From Spirochaetales bacterium (GTDB lineage Bacteria; Spirochaetota; Spirochaetia; JABEVK01), in contig JABEVK010000008.1 in the NCBI GenBank assembly GCA_013044245.1, positions 1 to 41,638 of the forward strand: a DNA stretch of 41,638 nt, written 5' to 3'. The position numbers and the translations under genes were made by a program. A model generated the notes under the pieces. That model did no database searches, had not been told where the DNA came from, and worked only from the letters and a program-made list of their open reading frames with translations. This document shows, piece after piece, positions 15,939-25,029 of this stretch; within the stretch, counting starts at the first letter, position 1, and each line of letters begins with the position of its first letter.

Positions 15939-16203
15939 ACCTGACAACGCCAGCAGTCATAAGCGAGTTAGTTAAGCTTATTGACGAGGCCGTGACGGCT
16001 GGCGCGTGCGTTAAAATATCCTGTCAAACTGTCGAGATATCCTTTTGATCCTATCTGAAGAGGAAAGCAGAAAACCTTTTACAGTGAGGCTAACGCTTCG
16101 CACTTTATCGAATCTTAAATGATAAACAGGCTGTAGTTTCCGTAAGCGTCAAATGATCCAAACTTAAAGCAGGGTTTAGTATTTATGCACGAGGAGAACC
16201 AAA

Positions 16204-16302
16204 ATGCGTCCAAGAAACAAACCAGCCCAGGAATGGAAATCGATCGTTTCAGGTCAAAACCAAAGCGGACGTAATAACAAAGAGTATGCCGAACAGGATT
16301 GA
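16204..16302 (+). pseudogene. IS66-type accessory protein (TnpA) fragment
   Basis: A 32-codon open frame with a good ribosome site (GAGGAG, 6 bases before the ATG). Its text, with EWKSIVSGQNQSGRNN in the middle, resembles the N-terminus of the small accessory protein of IS66 elements, which is usually over 90 residues. It ends at a TGA after KEYAEQD, so only the first third is kept. No other IS66 gene is nearby. The intact translation signals mean a short peptide may still be made. Confidence 0.45.
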
Positions 16303-16361
16303 ACCGCCGGTTCTGGTTGATGGGTGGTGCGGGGGGTGGTTAATAACCCTACTTAGGACGG

Positions 16362-17768
16362 TCACTGCTGCTTTTCGAGAATAGGGACTGGTTTTGGAAA
16401 GGCCAGTTTTCGGTCAGCTATGGTCAGGAGCAACACAAGCACACTGACCGCAATCAGTATTGTGGCTATCGTATGCAATCCAGCATCGTCTACCTTGGAT
16501 TCAAAAACGATTCCGGTGAGTGCTGAGGAACCAATCGAGCCAAGATAGCCAAACGTCCTCATAAGCCCTGCCGCCGTCCCTATCTGGTTTTCTGGGGCTT
16601 GCGAGTAAAGCGCCGTTTGATTGCCTACTGTGAACAGGCCCATGCTCATACCAAATACAAGCGTCACCAAGGCTATCAGGAAAATGGAGGACTGAGAATC
16701 CAGCAGAAGAAGCCCGACTGACCCTAGTATTAGTGTTATTCCGGTTAACACCAGCGGACCACGGACCAGATTTCGCCGTGATACCGGGAACGAAATCAGC
16801 GGAGCAATGACTGCCATAGGGAGGAGAGCAAGCCCCGTCTGCTCTGGAGTCAGGTGCCGCCCGGCCTCGAACCACTGACTTGCGCCATACATAACCCCGT
16901 AGACCACTAAACCCGAGAGCGCGAATCTGAGATAGGTCCTCGTCAACGCAAGGTTTGATGCCAAAATGCGAAGGTCAATGAACGGATGGGCAGCCCGAAG
17001 TTCCCAGAAAATGAACCCTATCAAGCCGATGACGGCGGTACCAAGCGTGATCCCTTGAAACTGAGGAAAAGAAAGTAGAAAGGAGAGAAGACTGGTAATC
17101 GAAGCGCCGAATAGCAGAATGCCTCCCACATCGACGCTGGACATAAGTTCGCGAAAACCACCTTTTACTTTCACTGGTTCATCTTGGGGAAGCCAAAGAT
17201 AGGTCAGAACAAAAGCGACCACTGCAACCGGAATGTTTATGAGGAACGTGCCACGCCATCCCGCCGAGCCCACGATTAAACCACCCAGAGGCAGTCCCAC
17301 GGCGGCAACTGCCATGCCGGTTATTGCCAGACCACCGAGCACTCCCCCTGGCGGCTGAAGCAACCCCGTCAGAGTAGCCCGTCGTTTGATAAGAAGCATT
17401 GCAGAGGGATAAGCTGATGAAGACCCCAGTCCAATAAAAACGCGGGCAAGAACGATCGCCGCGAAGCTGTGCCCGAGCCCTCCTATCAAGCCAGCAAGAA
17501 GGATGAAAATGATGCCAATGGCAAAAATGCGACGGGGACCAAACACTTCAGACAGTTTCCCCGCAACAGGTTGCCCAATTGCGCTGGCCAAATAGACTGC
17601 TGCGACCAAAGCGGCGGTACTACCCACCGAAACATGCAAATCTGCTGCGATGGGTACGAGCGCTGTGGCTATAAGAGAACTGTTGATAGGATTGAGAGTA
17701 CTGCCCAGATACAGTGGCAAGACAAACTTCCAAGGAAACGCTTTTTCTTGACCAGGAATTGAGTTCAT
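16362..17768 (-). CDS. MFS drug-efflux-type transporter
   Basis: 468 residues and about 12-14 membrane helices. Motif A-like loop GKLSEVFGPRRIFAIG lies between helices 2 and 3, and a motif-C-like GLPLGGLIVGSAGWRGTFLINIPVAVVAF in helices 5-6. This is the DHA family of proton-driven multidrug exporters. It is the third gene of a unit under the TetR regulator at 18162-18725, 42 bases after the small membrane protein, so it is probably induced by the TetR ligand. The substrate is unknown. Confidence 0.85.
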   Translation of the reverse strand: MNSIPGQEKAFPWKFVLPLYLGSTLNPINSSLIATALVPIAADLHVSVGSTAALVAAVYLASAIGQPVAGKLSEVFGPRRIFAIGIIFILLAGLIGGLGHSFAAIVLARVFIGLGSSSAYPSAMLLIKRRATLTGLLQPPGGVLGGLAITGMAVAAVGLPLGGLIVGSAGWRGTFLINIPVAVVAFVLTYLWLPQDEPVKVKGGFRELMSSVDVGGILLFGASITSLLSFLLSFPQFQGITLGTAVIGLIGFIFWELRAAHPFIDLRILASNLALTRTYLRFALSGLVVYGVMYGASQWFEAGRHLTPEQTGLALLPMAVIAPLISFPVSRRNLVRGPLVLTGITLILGSVGLLLLDSQSSIFLIALVTLVFGMSMGLFTVGNQTALYSQAPENQIGTAAGLMRTFGYLGSIGSSALTGIVFESKVDDAGLHTIATILIAVSVLVLLLTIADRKLAFPKPVPILEKQQ

Positions 17769-17810
17769 TTGATTACCTGCAAAAATATCTTGGCATACTG
17801 AAGATAGAAA

Positions 17811-18113
17811 TTACTCACCTTTGGCAACAGGGTCGTTCTGCCAGACCGCCGTATTAAAGATTCCAATGAGAAACAAGCCTACAATCGCCAGAGTTCCCGC
17901 AATAGGGAAAGGAACCGAGAATGTCGAACCCCAGACCACAAGCCAAAACCCTCCGAGTAGATTGACAGCACCCCAAATAACATTTACGAGAGCCGACGAT
18001 GGCTTTCCAAACGGAGTCTGATGTTTCGAGCCCACCCCGCCCTTCACAAGGTGAGGCACTCCATTTCCCAAGACAATCCCGGCAAAAAGAAAAACAACGT
18101 AACCAATTATCAT
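17811..18113 (-). CDS. Small three-helix membrane protein
   Basis: 100 residues with three membrane helices: IIGYVVFLFAGIVLGNGVPHL, LVNVIWGAVNLLGGFWLVVW and FPIAGTLAIVGLFLIGIFN. A short loop GGVGSKHQTPFGKPS lies between helices 1 and 2. Similar small proteins of unknown function often neighbour TetR/MFS genes. It stands between the TetR gene and the exporter in one direction, so it is probably a coexpressed accessory protein. Confidence 0.65.
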   Translation of the reverse strand: MIIGYVVFLFAGIVLGNGVPHLVKGGVGSKHQTPFGKPSSALVNVIWGAVNLLGGFWLVVWGSTFSVPFPIAGTLAIVGLFLIGIFNTAVWQNDPVAKGE

Positions 18114-18161
18114 AGATAGCTCCTATCAATCTGCATCAATTGCGGTCATACGACAGCAACT

Positions 18162-18725
18162 TTATTCCCGTGCACCAAGTGTCGAAATGAAACCCTTGAC
18201 GAGGAGCCGAAAGCTCTTGTCGCGGTCGCCCGACTTAAAAAAACCCACCTCTTCCAAGGAAACAAAACCGTGGACAAGGCTACGAAACCCACGCGCATAA
18301 TGGCTCTGGTCTTCCTCGGACAACCCATAGCGCTCCAACACTTGGTAGATAATTCTCGCCACTGCCATCCCCGCTTCTTTGACATTTGAATCAGCTGAAC
18401 CCGGAAACAAGAGCATGCTTTTGTAAAGTTCCGAATTTTCCAGAGCAAACTTTCGATAGGCTTCTGCGATTCTGAGGAGTGCTTCAGCCCCTGATTTGCC
18501 CACAGCCGCATCTCGGACAGCAACTTCAAGGCACTGAAGGGAAAAAGCTGCAACTTTTTCTTGCAGTTCCTTTATTCCGGAGAGGTGGTTGTACAACGAG
18601 GGTGGTCTGACACCCAGTTTTTCAGCGAGAAGATTGATGGTGAGATTTCCCAGACCAATCTCTCGAACGAGTTCAACGGCAGCGTCTCGAATCACATCCC
18701 CACCAAGGCGAAGTTTATTTCCCAC
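18162..18725 (-). CDS. TetR/AcrR-family repressor with WHG-type C-terminal domain
   Basis: 187 residues from GTG 18725. The DNA-binding domain is clear: GGDVIRDAAVELVREIGLGNLTINLLAEKLGVRPPSLYNHLSGIKEL. The C-terminal part (LRIAEAYRKFALENSELYKSML, then YARGFRSLVHGFVSLEEVGFF) matches the WHG ligand-binding type. GTG at 18725 follows GGAG by 4 bases; a TTG at 18740 in the same frame is the alternative. The gene heads the unit with the small membrane protein and the MFS exporter, and two palindromes upstream suggest autorepression relieved by a drug-like ligand. Confidence 0.85.
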   Translation of the reverse strand: MGNKLRLGGDVIRDAAVELVREIGLGNLTINLLAEKLGVRPPSLYNHLSGIKELQEKVAAFSLQCLEVAVRDAAVGKSGAEALLRIAEAYRKFALENSELYKSMLLFPGSADSNVKEAGMAVARIIYQVLERYGLSEEDQSHYARGFRSLVHGFVSLEEVGFFKSGDRDKSFRLLVKGFISTLGARE

Positions 18726-18739
18726 AAATCTCCAATCCA

Positions 18740-18784
18740 ATACTAATTGTAGTATATATTAGACTAATCTAATTAGTTTGACAA
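18740..18784 (-). promoter_or_regulatory. TetR operon promoter with two operator palindromes
   Basis: On the minus strand, -35 TTGTCA (18779-18784), a 17-base spacer and -10 TAATAT (18756-18761). The palindrome ACTAAT-CTA-ATTAGT (18763-18777) fills the spacer. A second, ATACTA-ATTG-TAGTAT (18740-18755), covers the expected transcription start. Both share the half-site ACTA(AT), as expected for two TetR dimers. Confidence 0.65.
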
Positions 18785-18820
18785 GACTAACCGCTAAGGG
18801 GACCAATGAACCCCCAGCTC

Positions 18821-18850
18821 TTGACGATTAACTAGTCAAATGTTTAGTAT
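18821..18850 (+). promoter_or_regulatory. Promoter and possible SOS operator of imuA-imuB-dnaE2
   Basis: -35 TTGACG (18821-18826), an 18-base spacer and -10 TAGTAT (18845-18850). The inverted repeat TTGAC-N9-GTCAA (18821-18825 with 18835-18839) overlaps the -35 box and is a candidate damage-response operator. The imuA ATG begins at 18857, so the transcript probably starts on the start codon. Confidence 0.5.
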
Positions 18851-18856
18851 ATTCTC

Positions 18857-19456
18857 ATGCACGACCTGGCTTGCGTTCAGAAAGCCTCCAGCCTCCTTCG
18901 TCCCGTTGACGATTTACCTGACGTTCTGACGCTCGACCGTATGCGTGCTAGACTCACCGAAGTTTCAACCAGCACATCGGGAGGGGGTCTGAGCGCCCTG
19001 GCCCCTGTCCTTCTGGTGGCCCAGAAAAACGGACATCTGACTGGGTGGGTCGAAGCTGGCCCAACAATCTTCTTTCCGCCTGATCTGTCCTTTTTGGGGG
19101 TGGACACGTCGGCCATCGTTGTCGCGATGATCCGCCCTGACGAAGCCCTTCTTGCGGCAGACTGGCTGTGCCGCTCTGGGGCGTTCGGTGTGCTCATTAT
19201 CGACAACCCACCAACCCTGGTCAGCGAATCAGCCCTAGGACGGTTGGCAAGGTTAGCTGAAAACCACGATGTAGCCTTAGTCTTTCTCACCCGCAAAACT
19301 CCCGACACCCCGTCGCTGGGCTCTTTAATTTCTTTGCGGATTGCCGTCGATCGTCAGCCCGACGATCGGGTGGTAGCGACCATTCTTCGCGATCGAAGGT
19401 ACCATTCCCATAACCGACAGAGGTGGGATTTATATGGCCCGCATATCTTGTTTTAA
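18857..19456 (+). CDS. imuA: ImuA, RecA-like mutagenesis accessory protein
   Basis: 199 residues. ImuA proteins are distant RecA/SulA relatives that bind ImuB in the mutasome. Family features seen: an N-terminal helix, a central strand AIVVAMIRPDEALLAADWLCRSGAFGVLIID and a later VALVFLTRK strand. The Walker A loop is degenerate (GGGLSALAPVLLV lacks the GKT), usual for ImuA. The assignment leans on its place before imuB, which it overlaps by 23 bases, and on dnaE2 beyond. No ribosome site precedes the ATG. The length is a little short compared with typical proteobacterial ImuA (about 230). Confidence 0.75.
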   Translation: MHDLACVQKASSLLRPVDDLPDVLTLDRMRARLTEVSTSTSGGGLSALAPVLLVAQKNGHLTGWVEAGPTIFFPPDLSFLGVDTSAIVVAMIRPDEALLAADWLCRSGAFGVLIIDNPPTLVSESALGRLARLAENHDVALVFLTRKTPDTPSLGSLISLRIAVDRQPDDRVVATILRDRRYHSHNRQRWDLYGPHILF

Positions 19457-20852
19457 TATCCCGTCGCTTCCTTTGCAGATTGCTCTGCAACGGTATCCTC
19501 CAGGCCAGATCCCTGTGGCACTGGTTAAAGATGACAGGCCCTCGAGCCCTCTGCTCCAGCTCAACCGTGAGGCACGACGCCAAGGACTTCGGCCCACGAT
19601 GAGGTACGGCGAGGCGCTGGCCTTGGTTCCAGACCTCAAAGCCGAGGTAGTTTCACACACCGACCTCGAAGAAGCTGAAAAAGAAATCTTTCGAGTTTTG
19701 TCACGCTGGAGCCCTAGCATCGAGCCTTGCCCTATCGAACGGGGAACCTTCTGGTTGGACCCTTGTGGTCTTTCGGGTCTTTTTGGAACAGAAGTCCAAT
19801 GGGCTCGTTCGGTGGTGTCAGCGCTGGGAACACGCCGATACCGTGCGCATTTTGCCATCGGAAGTTCGCGAGGGGGAACCTTCGTTTTAGCGAGAACCCA
19901 ACAGGAGTCCCTGACGAAGTCTGCCACCGAAGAGCGCAGAGCGTGGAACCTAGCTTCATTAGCTTTACTCCCCTTGAGCCCAACCGATCGACGTCGAATG
20001 AAGCGACTCGGCATCCGCAGTCTTGGGGACCTTGCCAAGCTCAATCCCGCCGAACTTCTGAGACGGTTTGATCCTGCACTCGTCTCGGTTCTGAACGAGA
20101 TGAGTACTACCGATAACCTTCCTCTTCAACCGATCGCTTTAGAACGACCCAAGCTGGTGCGCTGTCGCTTCGAACCCGCCGAGTCTCAGGTCGAACGGAT
20201 GCTCCAAGCCATCGTGACGCTACTAGAACCCGAGCTTGAGCGGCTCCGGCATCGAGGTCAGCTTATGTCGGAACTGAAGCTTCTCTTCGTAGCAGAATCG
20301 TCCCTGGAGCCCGAAGTGCTTCGCCCGGCGACTCCCAGCTCTGAGCTCAAGCTTTGGAAGCGTTTTTTAAACCTGCGTCTTGCTGAAAAAGAATTTTCTT
20401 CGGCTATCACAGAAGTCCGACTCTTATGGTCCGAAGCTCCGCTTCCCTCTGTTTCTGAAGATCTGTTCTTGGTTCCCGACCGTGATCTCAAAAAAGGAGA
20501 ACAGGCCCTAGCCCTGATTCGGGCCAAATGGGGGAACGCTTGCGTACTCCATGCCGTACCTGCCGACAGTCACGTCCCTGAGCTCTCGTTTCGTTGGGAA
20601 CCTGTCGAAAAGCTAAGCCCTCCGAATCCGCAAGAGCCTCAAGCTAAGGCTTCCGTACGACGCCTGTTTAGGTCACCTCAACCAGGGGATCCTGCTGGAC
20701 GACCCATCAGCCCTCCACTTCGGCTAACGCAGACGTTAGCCAGCGTGACCATCGATCGCGAATACTTTTTTCTGCGTCATGGCCGGCAAATCGTGTGGAT
20801 CACCAAAGACCTCAAGACCAACGAAACCACGATCCTGGGAGTCCTCGACTGA
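19434..20852 (+). CDS. imuB: ImuB, catalytically inactive Y-family polymerase homologue
   Basis: 472 residues with the DinB-like palm/finger text (IPSLPLQIALQRYPPGQIPVALV, then REARRQGLRPTMRYGEALALVPDL) and the helix-hairpin-helix region RRMKRLGIRSLGDLAKL. The polymerase acidic residues are absent: the first motif has no Asp, and the usual SIDE motif is replaced by FWLDPCGLSGLFG. This is what defines ImuB, a scaffold linking the clamp, ImuA and DnaE2. It overlaps imuA by 23 bases and its stop overlaps the dnaE2 start (TGATG). Confidence 0.85.
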   Translation: MARISCFNIPSLPLQIALQRYPPGQIPVALVKDDRPSSPLLQLNREARRQGLRPTMRYGEALALVPDLKAEVVSHTDLEEAEKEIFRVLSRWSPSIEPCPIERGTFWLDPCGLSGLFGTEVQWARSVVSALGTRRYRAHFAIGSSRGGTFVLARTQQESLTKSATEERRAWNLASLALLPLSPTDRRRMKRLGIRSLGDLAKLNPAELLRRFDPALVSVLNEMSTTDNLPLQPIALERPKLVRCRFEPAESQVERMLQAIVTLLEPELERLRHRGQLMSELKLLFVAESSLEPEVLRPATPSSELKLWKRFLNLRLAEKEFSSAITEVRLLWSEAPLPSVSEDLFLVPDRDLKKGEQALALIRAKWGNACVLHAVPADSHVPELSFRWEPVEKLSPPNPQEPQAKASVRRLFRSPQPGDPAGRPISPPLRLTQTLASVTIDREYFFLRHGRQIVWITKDLKTNETTILGVLD

Positions 20853-23800
20853 TGCCTACCCCCGCGTATTCGGCGCTTTGGTGCAAATCGAATTATTCGT
20901 TTCTGGAAGGAGCCAGTCATCCCGAAGAACTCATCAAAACGGCGGCTGACTTAGGCTTGAAAGCCCTAGCTCTCACCGATCGTAACGGCGTTTATGGTGT
21001 GGTACGTGCCCACGAAGCGGCCAAGCAGATTCCCTTTCCCCTCATCATCGGAGCAGAACTCGGCGTGTCACCCCACTACAACCTGATGCTCTTGGCAACA
21101 AGCCGCCAAGGGTATGCGAACCTTTGTTCGTTGATCACTCTGGGGCACCACCAACAGCCCAAGGGGCAATTTGCTTTGACCGCCGCTCAGATGGCGGCCC
21201 ACCTTGCCAACAAGTCGCCTGAGCTGGTTGCGCTTTGGCACCCCCGGGTGCTGGGAGTCGATCTCTCGGCAGAGCTTTCCCCCTTTGCCGAGGTGTTTCA
21301 CAAAAGTCTCTATTTGGTCGCCAGTCGCCATCGCTGGGTCGAGGACCATAGGCGGGAACGGGATGTTGTGCGCTACGCCGAGAGCTTCAACCTTCCCATC
21401 GTTGCCGCCCCTGAAGTGTTGTACCATACCCCGGCCCGTCAGGAACTCCAGGATGTTATGACCTCGATTCGGCACGGTGTTCGGCTGGCGGAAGCAGGCA
21501 CGAAACTCCGTCCCAACGCAGAGCATGCTCTCAAACACCCCGCAGATTTCGCCTCGCTGTACAACGACCGTCCGCAGTGGGTCCGTACAACTCTCGAAAT
21601 CACCGAACGCTGTCAGTTCAGCCTTTCTGAAATCCAATATTTGTACCCTGAAGAAGGTGTCCCTGACGGGTATTCCACGTCAGGGTGGGTTCGCCACCTT
21701 ACCTTTCAAGGGGCACGCCAACGTTATCCCCAAGGCATCCCCCAACAGGTCAAGGCTCAACTCGAGAAAGAACTGCAAATCATCGAACAGCTCCAGTATG
21801 CCGGTTACTTTCTAACCATGTGGGAGATCGTCGAGTTCTGCCGGCAGAACGGCATTCTCTGCCAAGGCCGAGGGTCTGCGGCCAACTCGGCGGTCTGTTA
21901 TTGTCTGAGCATTACGGCCATCGACCCGGTAGCTATGGATCTTCTATTTGAAAGGTTTCTTTCGCTGGAGCGGAACGAGCCCCCCGACATCGACCTCGAC
22001 ATCGAACACAACCGTCGCGAAGAGGTGATTCAGCACATGTACGCCAAGTACGGTCGGCACCGTGCCGCCATGGTTGCCAACGTGGTTCGCTACCGAAGCC
22101 GTTCGGCGCTTCGTGAAGTGGGAAAAGTTCTGGGGTTTTCAGAGGTGGACCTTGATCGCAGTTCGAAGCTTCTTTCGCATCACGACGAAGGCATAGTGGG
22201 TGCTACCCAGGATGCGGGTATGGACCCGGATAATCCGACCAACCAGCGGCTGTTCCGCTTAGCTAACCAGCTTCGCGGCTTTCCTCGGCACCTCTCGATT
22301 CACCCAGGCGGTTTTCTTTTGGGGAGCGAACCTCTTGAAAGAATCGTTCCCGTCGAAGCCGCGACGATGAAAGGTCGAACCATCATTCAATGGGACAAGG
22401 TCGACGTCGAGGCTATGAACCTGTTCAAGGTCGACCTTTTGGGCTTAGGGGCCTTAACACACCTCGATTACGCCTTCCGTTTACTCAAAAAGGCCTATAG
22501 GATCGACCTGGATATGGCCAAGATCCCAGCCAAGGACGAAAAGGTTTTCCAGATGATCCAACACGCCGACACAGTGGGGGTGTTTCAGATCGAAAGCCGG
22601 GCTCAGATGTCTATGCTCCCCCGGTTAAAACCCCAAACCTACTACGACTTGGTTGTTGAAATCAGTCTCGTCAGACCGGGACCCATTACCGGCGGGATGG
22701 TTCACCCGTACCTACGTCGGCGCAACGGCGAAGAAGAAGTCACCTACCCCCACCCTTGTCTTAAATCCGTGCTGGCCAAGACGCTAGGGGTTCCTTTGTT
22801 TCAAGAACAAGTCATGAAACTGGCCGTTGTGGCGGCCGACTACACTCCCGGCGAAGCCGATCAACTGCGCCGCGATATGGCCGCCTGGAAATCCACAGGC
22901 CGTATCGAAGAACATCACGAACGGTTGGTCCGGGGAATGCTCGTCAAAGGCATTCAACCCGATTTTGCCGAGCGCGTCTTTCAGCAAATCAAGGGCTTTG
23001 GAGAATACGGCTTCCCTGAAAGTCATGCCGCCAGCTTTGCCCTGATTGCCTGGGCGACGGCCTGGATCAAATACCATTTTCCCGACGTGTTCGCGTGTGC
23101 CCTTCTCAATGCCTGGCCGATGGGCTTCTACGCCCCCGGAACCATTATGGCGGACGCTAAACGCCACGGAGTTCCCGTCAGGCCGGTTGACCTGAGGTTC
23201 AGTGACTGGGAATGCACCCTCGAGGACACAAAAGAAGGCCCTTTCGCCCTCAGGATTGGCTTTTGTTACATCCAAGGTCTGATGAGGAGCGAGCTAGAAC
23301 AAATCCTCGCCGTTCGTAGGCAGGGTAAAGCGAAAACTCTTGCAGACTGGAAAGCTCAAGCCCAAGTCTCGGTGGCCACATGGGAACGGATCGCTGTAGC
23401 TGGCGCCCTGAGGTCCTTTGATCAGAACCGCAGGAATATTTTGTGGGCTATGCTGAAAGACGGCCCAGGGGACCCCTTACCGCTTCCTGAGCCCCCCTCC
23501 CACGAGTTTGCCAAGTTTGGTGTTGAAGAGTCCGTGTATTGGGATCATGAGTCAACCGGGTTTAGCCCCACCGCACACCTTTTAGCCTGCCGGCGATCTC
23601 AGCTAGAGTCCTGGGGCTGTCGGTCAGCCAAAGACGTCGCCGCGATGGAAAAGGGAAGCACTCGTTATGTCGGGGTGGTGATCTGCCGTCAGCGCCCAGG
23701 TAACGCCAAAGGGGTACTGTTTATGACGCTCGAAGATGAAACGGGAACTGTCAACGTGGTCGTTTGGGAAAAAACTTGGATCAAATATCGCAAGGTCATT

Positions 23801-23941
23801 TTGACCTCGTTTCTTATCGGCGTTGAGGGTCCTGTTCAGAACGAACAGGGTGTGGTGCACGTCATGGCCCGACGTCTGTGGGCTCCCGAGGGCGTACTAG
23901 CACCGAACGGGGGACCAAAACACGGGCACGATTTTCGGTAA
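20852..23941 (+). CDS. dnaE2: Error-prone DNA polymerase DnaE2 (ImuC)
   Basis: 1029 residues, the usual size of DnaE2. The N-terminal PHP domain begins SALWCKSNYSFLEGASHPEE. The polymerase catalytic acids lie in PPDIDLDIE with Asp379, Asp381 and Asp383, followed by the GRGSAANSAVCY region just before. An OB-fold is near the C-terminus (GVLFMTLEDETGTVNVVVW, about 955-975). The start is ATG 20852, overlapping the imuB stop; an in-frame extension upstream inside imuB has no support. It carries out translesion synthesis in the ImuA-ImuB-DnaE2 mutasome after DNA damage. Confidence 0.93.
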   Translation: MPTPAYSALWCKSNYSFLEGASHPEELIKTAADLGLKALALTDRNGVYGVVRAHEAAKQIPFPLIIGAELGVSPHYNLMLLATSRQGYANLCSLITLGHHQQPKGQFALTAAQMAAHLANKSPELVALWHPRVLGVDLSAELSPFAEVFHKSLYLVASRHRWVEDHRRERDVVRYAESFNLPIVAAPEVLYHTPARQELQDVMTSIRHGVRLAEAGTKLRPNAEHALKHPADFASLYNDRPQWVRTTLEITERCQFSLSEIQYLYPEEGVPDGYSTSGWVRHLTFQGARQRYPQGIPQQVKAQLEKELQIIEQLQYAGYFLTMWEIVEFCRQNGILCQGRGSAANSAVCYCLSITAIDPVAMDLLFERFLSLERNEPPDIDLDIEHNRREEVIQHMYAKYGRHRAAMVANVVRYRSRSALREVGKVLGFSEVDLDRSSKLLSHHDEGIVGATQDAGMDPDNPTNQRLFRLANQLRGFPRHLSIHPGGFLLGSEPLERIVPVEAATMKGRTIIQWDKVDVEAMNLFKVDLLGLGALTHLDYAFRLLKKAYRIDLDMAKIPAKDEKVFQMIQHADTVGVFQIESRAQMSMLPRLKPQTYYDLVVEISLVRPGPITGGMVHPYLRRRNGEEEVTYPHPCLKSVLAKTLGVPLFQEQVMKLAVVAADYTPGEADQLRRDMAAWKSTGRIEEHHERLVRGMLVKGIQPDFAERVFQQIKGFGEYGFPESHAASFALIAWATAWIKYHFPDVFACALLNAWPMGFYAPGTIMADAKRHGVPVRPVDLRFSDWECTLEDTKEGPFALRIGFCYIQGLMRSELEQILAVRRQGKAKTLADWKAQAQVSVATWERIAVAGALRSFDQNRRNILWAMLKDGPGDPLPLPEPPSHEFAKFGVEESVYWDHESTGFSPTAHLLACRRSQLESWGCRSAKDVAAMEKGSTRYVGVVICRQRPGNAKGVLFMTLEDETGTVNVVVWEKTWIKYRKVILTSFLIGVEGPVQNEQGVVHVMARRLWAPEGVLAPNGGPKHGHDFR

Positions 23942-23958
23942 CGTTGATTCTGCCCTGA

Positions 23959-24945
23959 CTACCAGAGCTGATGGACTAATGGGCGGACATCGCTGTTGTA
24001 GATTTCCCGTACCGCCACCATTTCGGCGTCCGTCAGGGGACGTAACTCTGAAGCGGCTAGGTTGCTAACCACCTGCTCGGGTCGAGAGGCACCAGGGATG
24101 ACCAGAGAAACCTCAGGATGCCTAAGAATCCAGCGCAACGCCCAAGCCGCAAGACTCGGTTGAGCCGGAAAGACAGCCTTAAGCTTTTCTACAACTCTAA
24201 GCCCTGTTTCGTAATCGACCCCAGCAAAGGTTTCACCTTTATCGAAGGCGGCTCCCTGACGGTTAAAGTTGCGGTGATCATCGGCACCAAAGGTGCTCTT
24301 GGTACTGAACTTGCCCGTTAACAGCCCACTAGCCAAAGGAACACGCGCGAGGATTCCCACGTCTTTTTCTCGCGCCAAGGCAAAGAAGCGGTCGGAGGGT
24401 CGCTGGCGGAGCATGTTGAAAATGATTTGAACGGTCGTGACATTGTCGTACTCGACGGCTTTCATCGCCTCTTCTACCTTTTCAACACTGACTCCCAAGT
24501 TTCGAATTTTGCCTTTGGCTTTAAGACGGTCGAACAAATCAAAAATTTCGGGACGATAGAAAACTTCGGTCGGTGGGCAATGGAGCTGGATAAGATCGAT
24601 GGTTTCGACACCAAGACGCCTCAGGCTGTCGTCGACGTACTGCTCCAGCACTTCCGGCGTGTAGCCTGCTGAAACATGAGGTTGAATGCGCCGGCCACAC
24701 TTGGTCGCAACAAGTACCTTTCCTTGGGCTTTTCGGATGACTCGCCCTACAGCCTTTTCGGATTCACCATCCGAATACACATCAGCGGTATCGAGAAAAT
24801 TCACGCCGCGGTCAATGGCTTCGTCAAGAATACGTTCGGCGAGGTTGTGATCAAAGGGCTGACCCCAAACACCACCCACCTGCCAAGTACCCAGACCAAT
24901 TTCATGAACCATGAACCCGGTTTTTCCTAAACGTCGTGTTTGCAT
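23959..24945 (-). CDS. Aldo/keto reductase, second copy
   Basis: 328 residues. The catalytic residues are readable: Asp and Tyr in FLDTADVYSDGESEK, Lys in VLVATKCGRR and His in IDLIQLHCPP. The NADP-binding end RPEQVVSNL is typical. It resembles the YajO/Tas-like or L-glyceraldehyde-3-phosphate reductase branch more than the shorter copy at 175-1056. TAGGAGG lies 7 bases before the ATG. It is convergent with dnaE2 (17-base gap) and follows the aldolase gene in the same direction after 84 bases, so it could detoxify carbonyls derived from triose phosphate, an inference from position. Confidence 0.87.
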   Translation of the reverse strand: MQTRRLGKTGFMVHEIGLGTWQVGGVWGQPFDHNLAERILDEAIDRGVNFLDTADVYSDGESEKAVGRVIRKAQGKVLVATKCGRRIQPHVSAGYTPEVLEQYVDDSLRRLGVETIDLIQLHCPPTEVFYRPEIFDLFDRLKAKGKIRNLGVSVEKVEEAMKAVEYDNVTTVQIIFNMLRQRPSDRFFALAREKDVGILARVPLASGLLTGKFSTKSTFGADDHRNFNRQGAAFDKGETFAGVDYETGLRVVEKLKAVFPAQPSLAAWALRWILRHPEVSLVIPGASRPEQVVSNLAASELRPLTDAEMVAVREIYNSDVRPLVHQLW

Positions 24946-25029
24946 GCGGGGCCGCCTCCTAAGTTATTGAATTTAACGTTACTCAAAAGACGGCCTCGGG
25001 ACAAGGTGTAACTTATACTGATGCAGTTT

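Noticed and set aside
21068-21637. 189-codon minus-strand frame inside dnaE2
   Set aside because: Shadow of the polymerase gene with no start signals.
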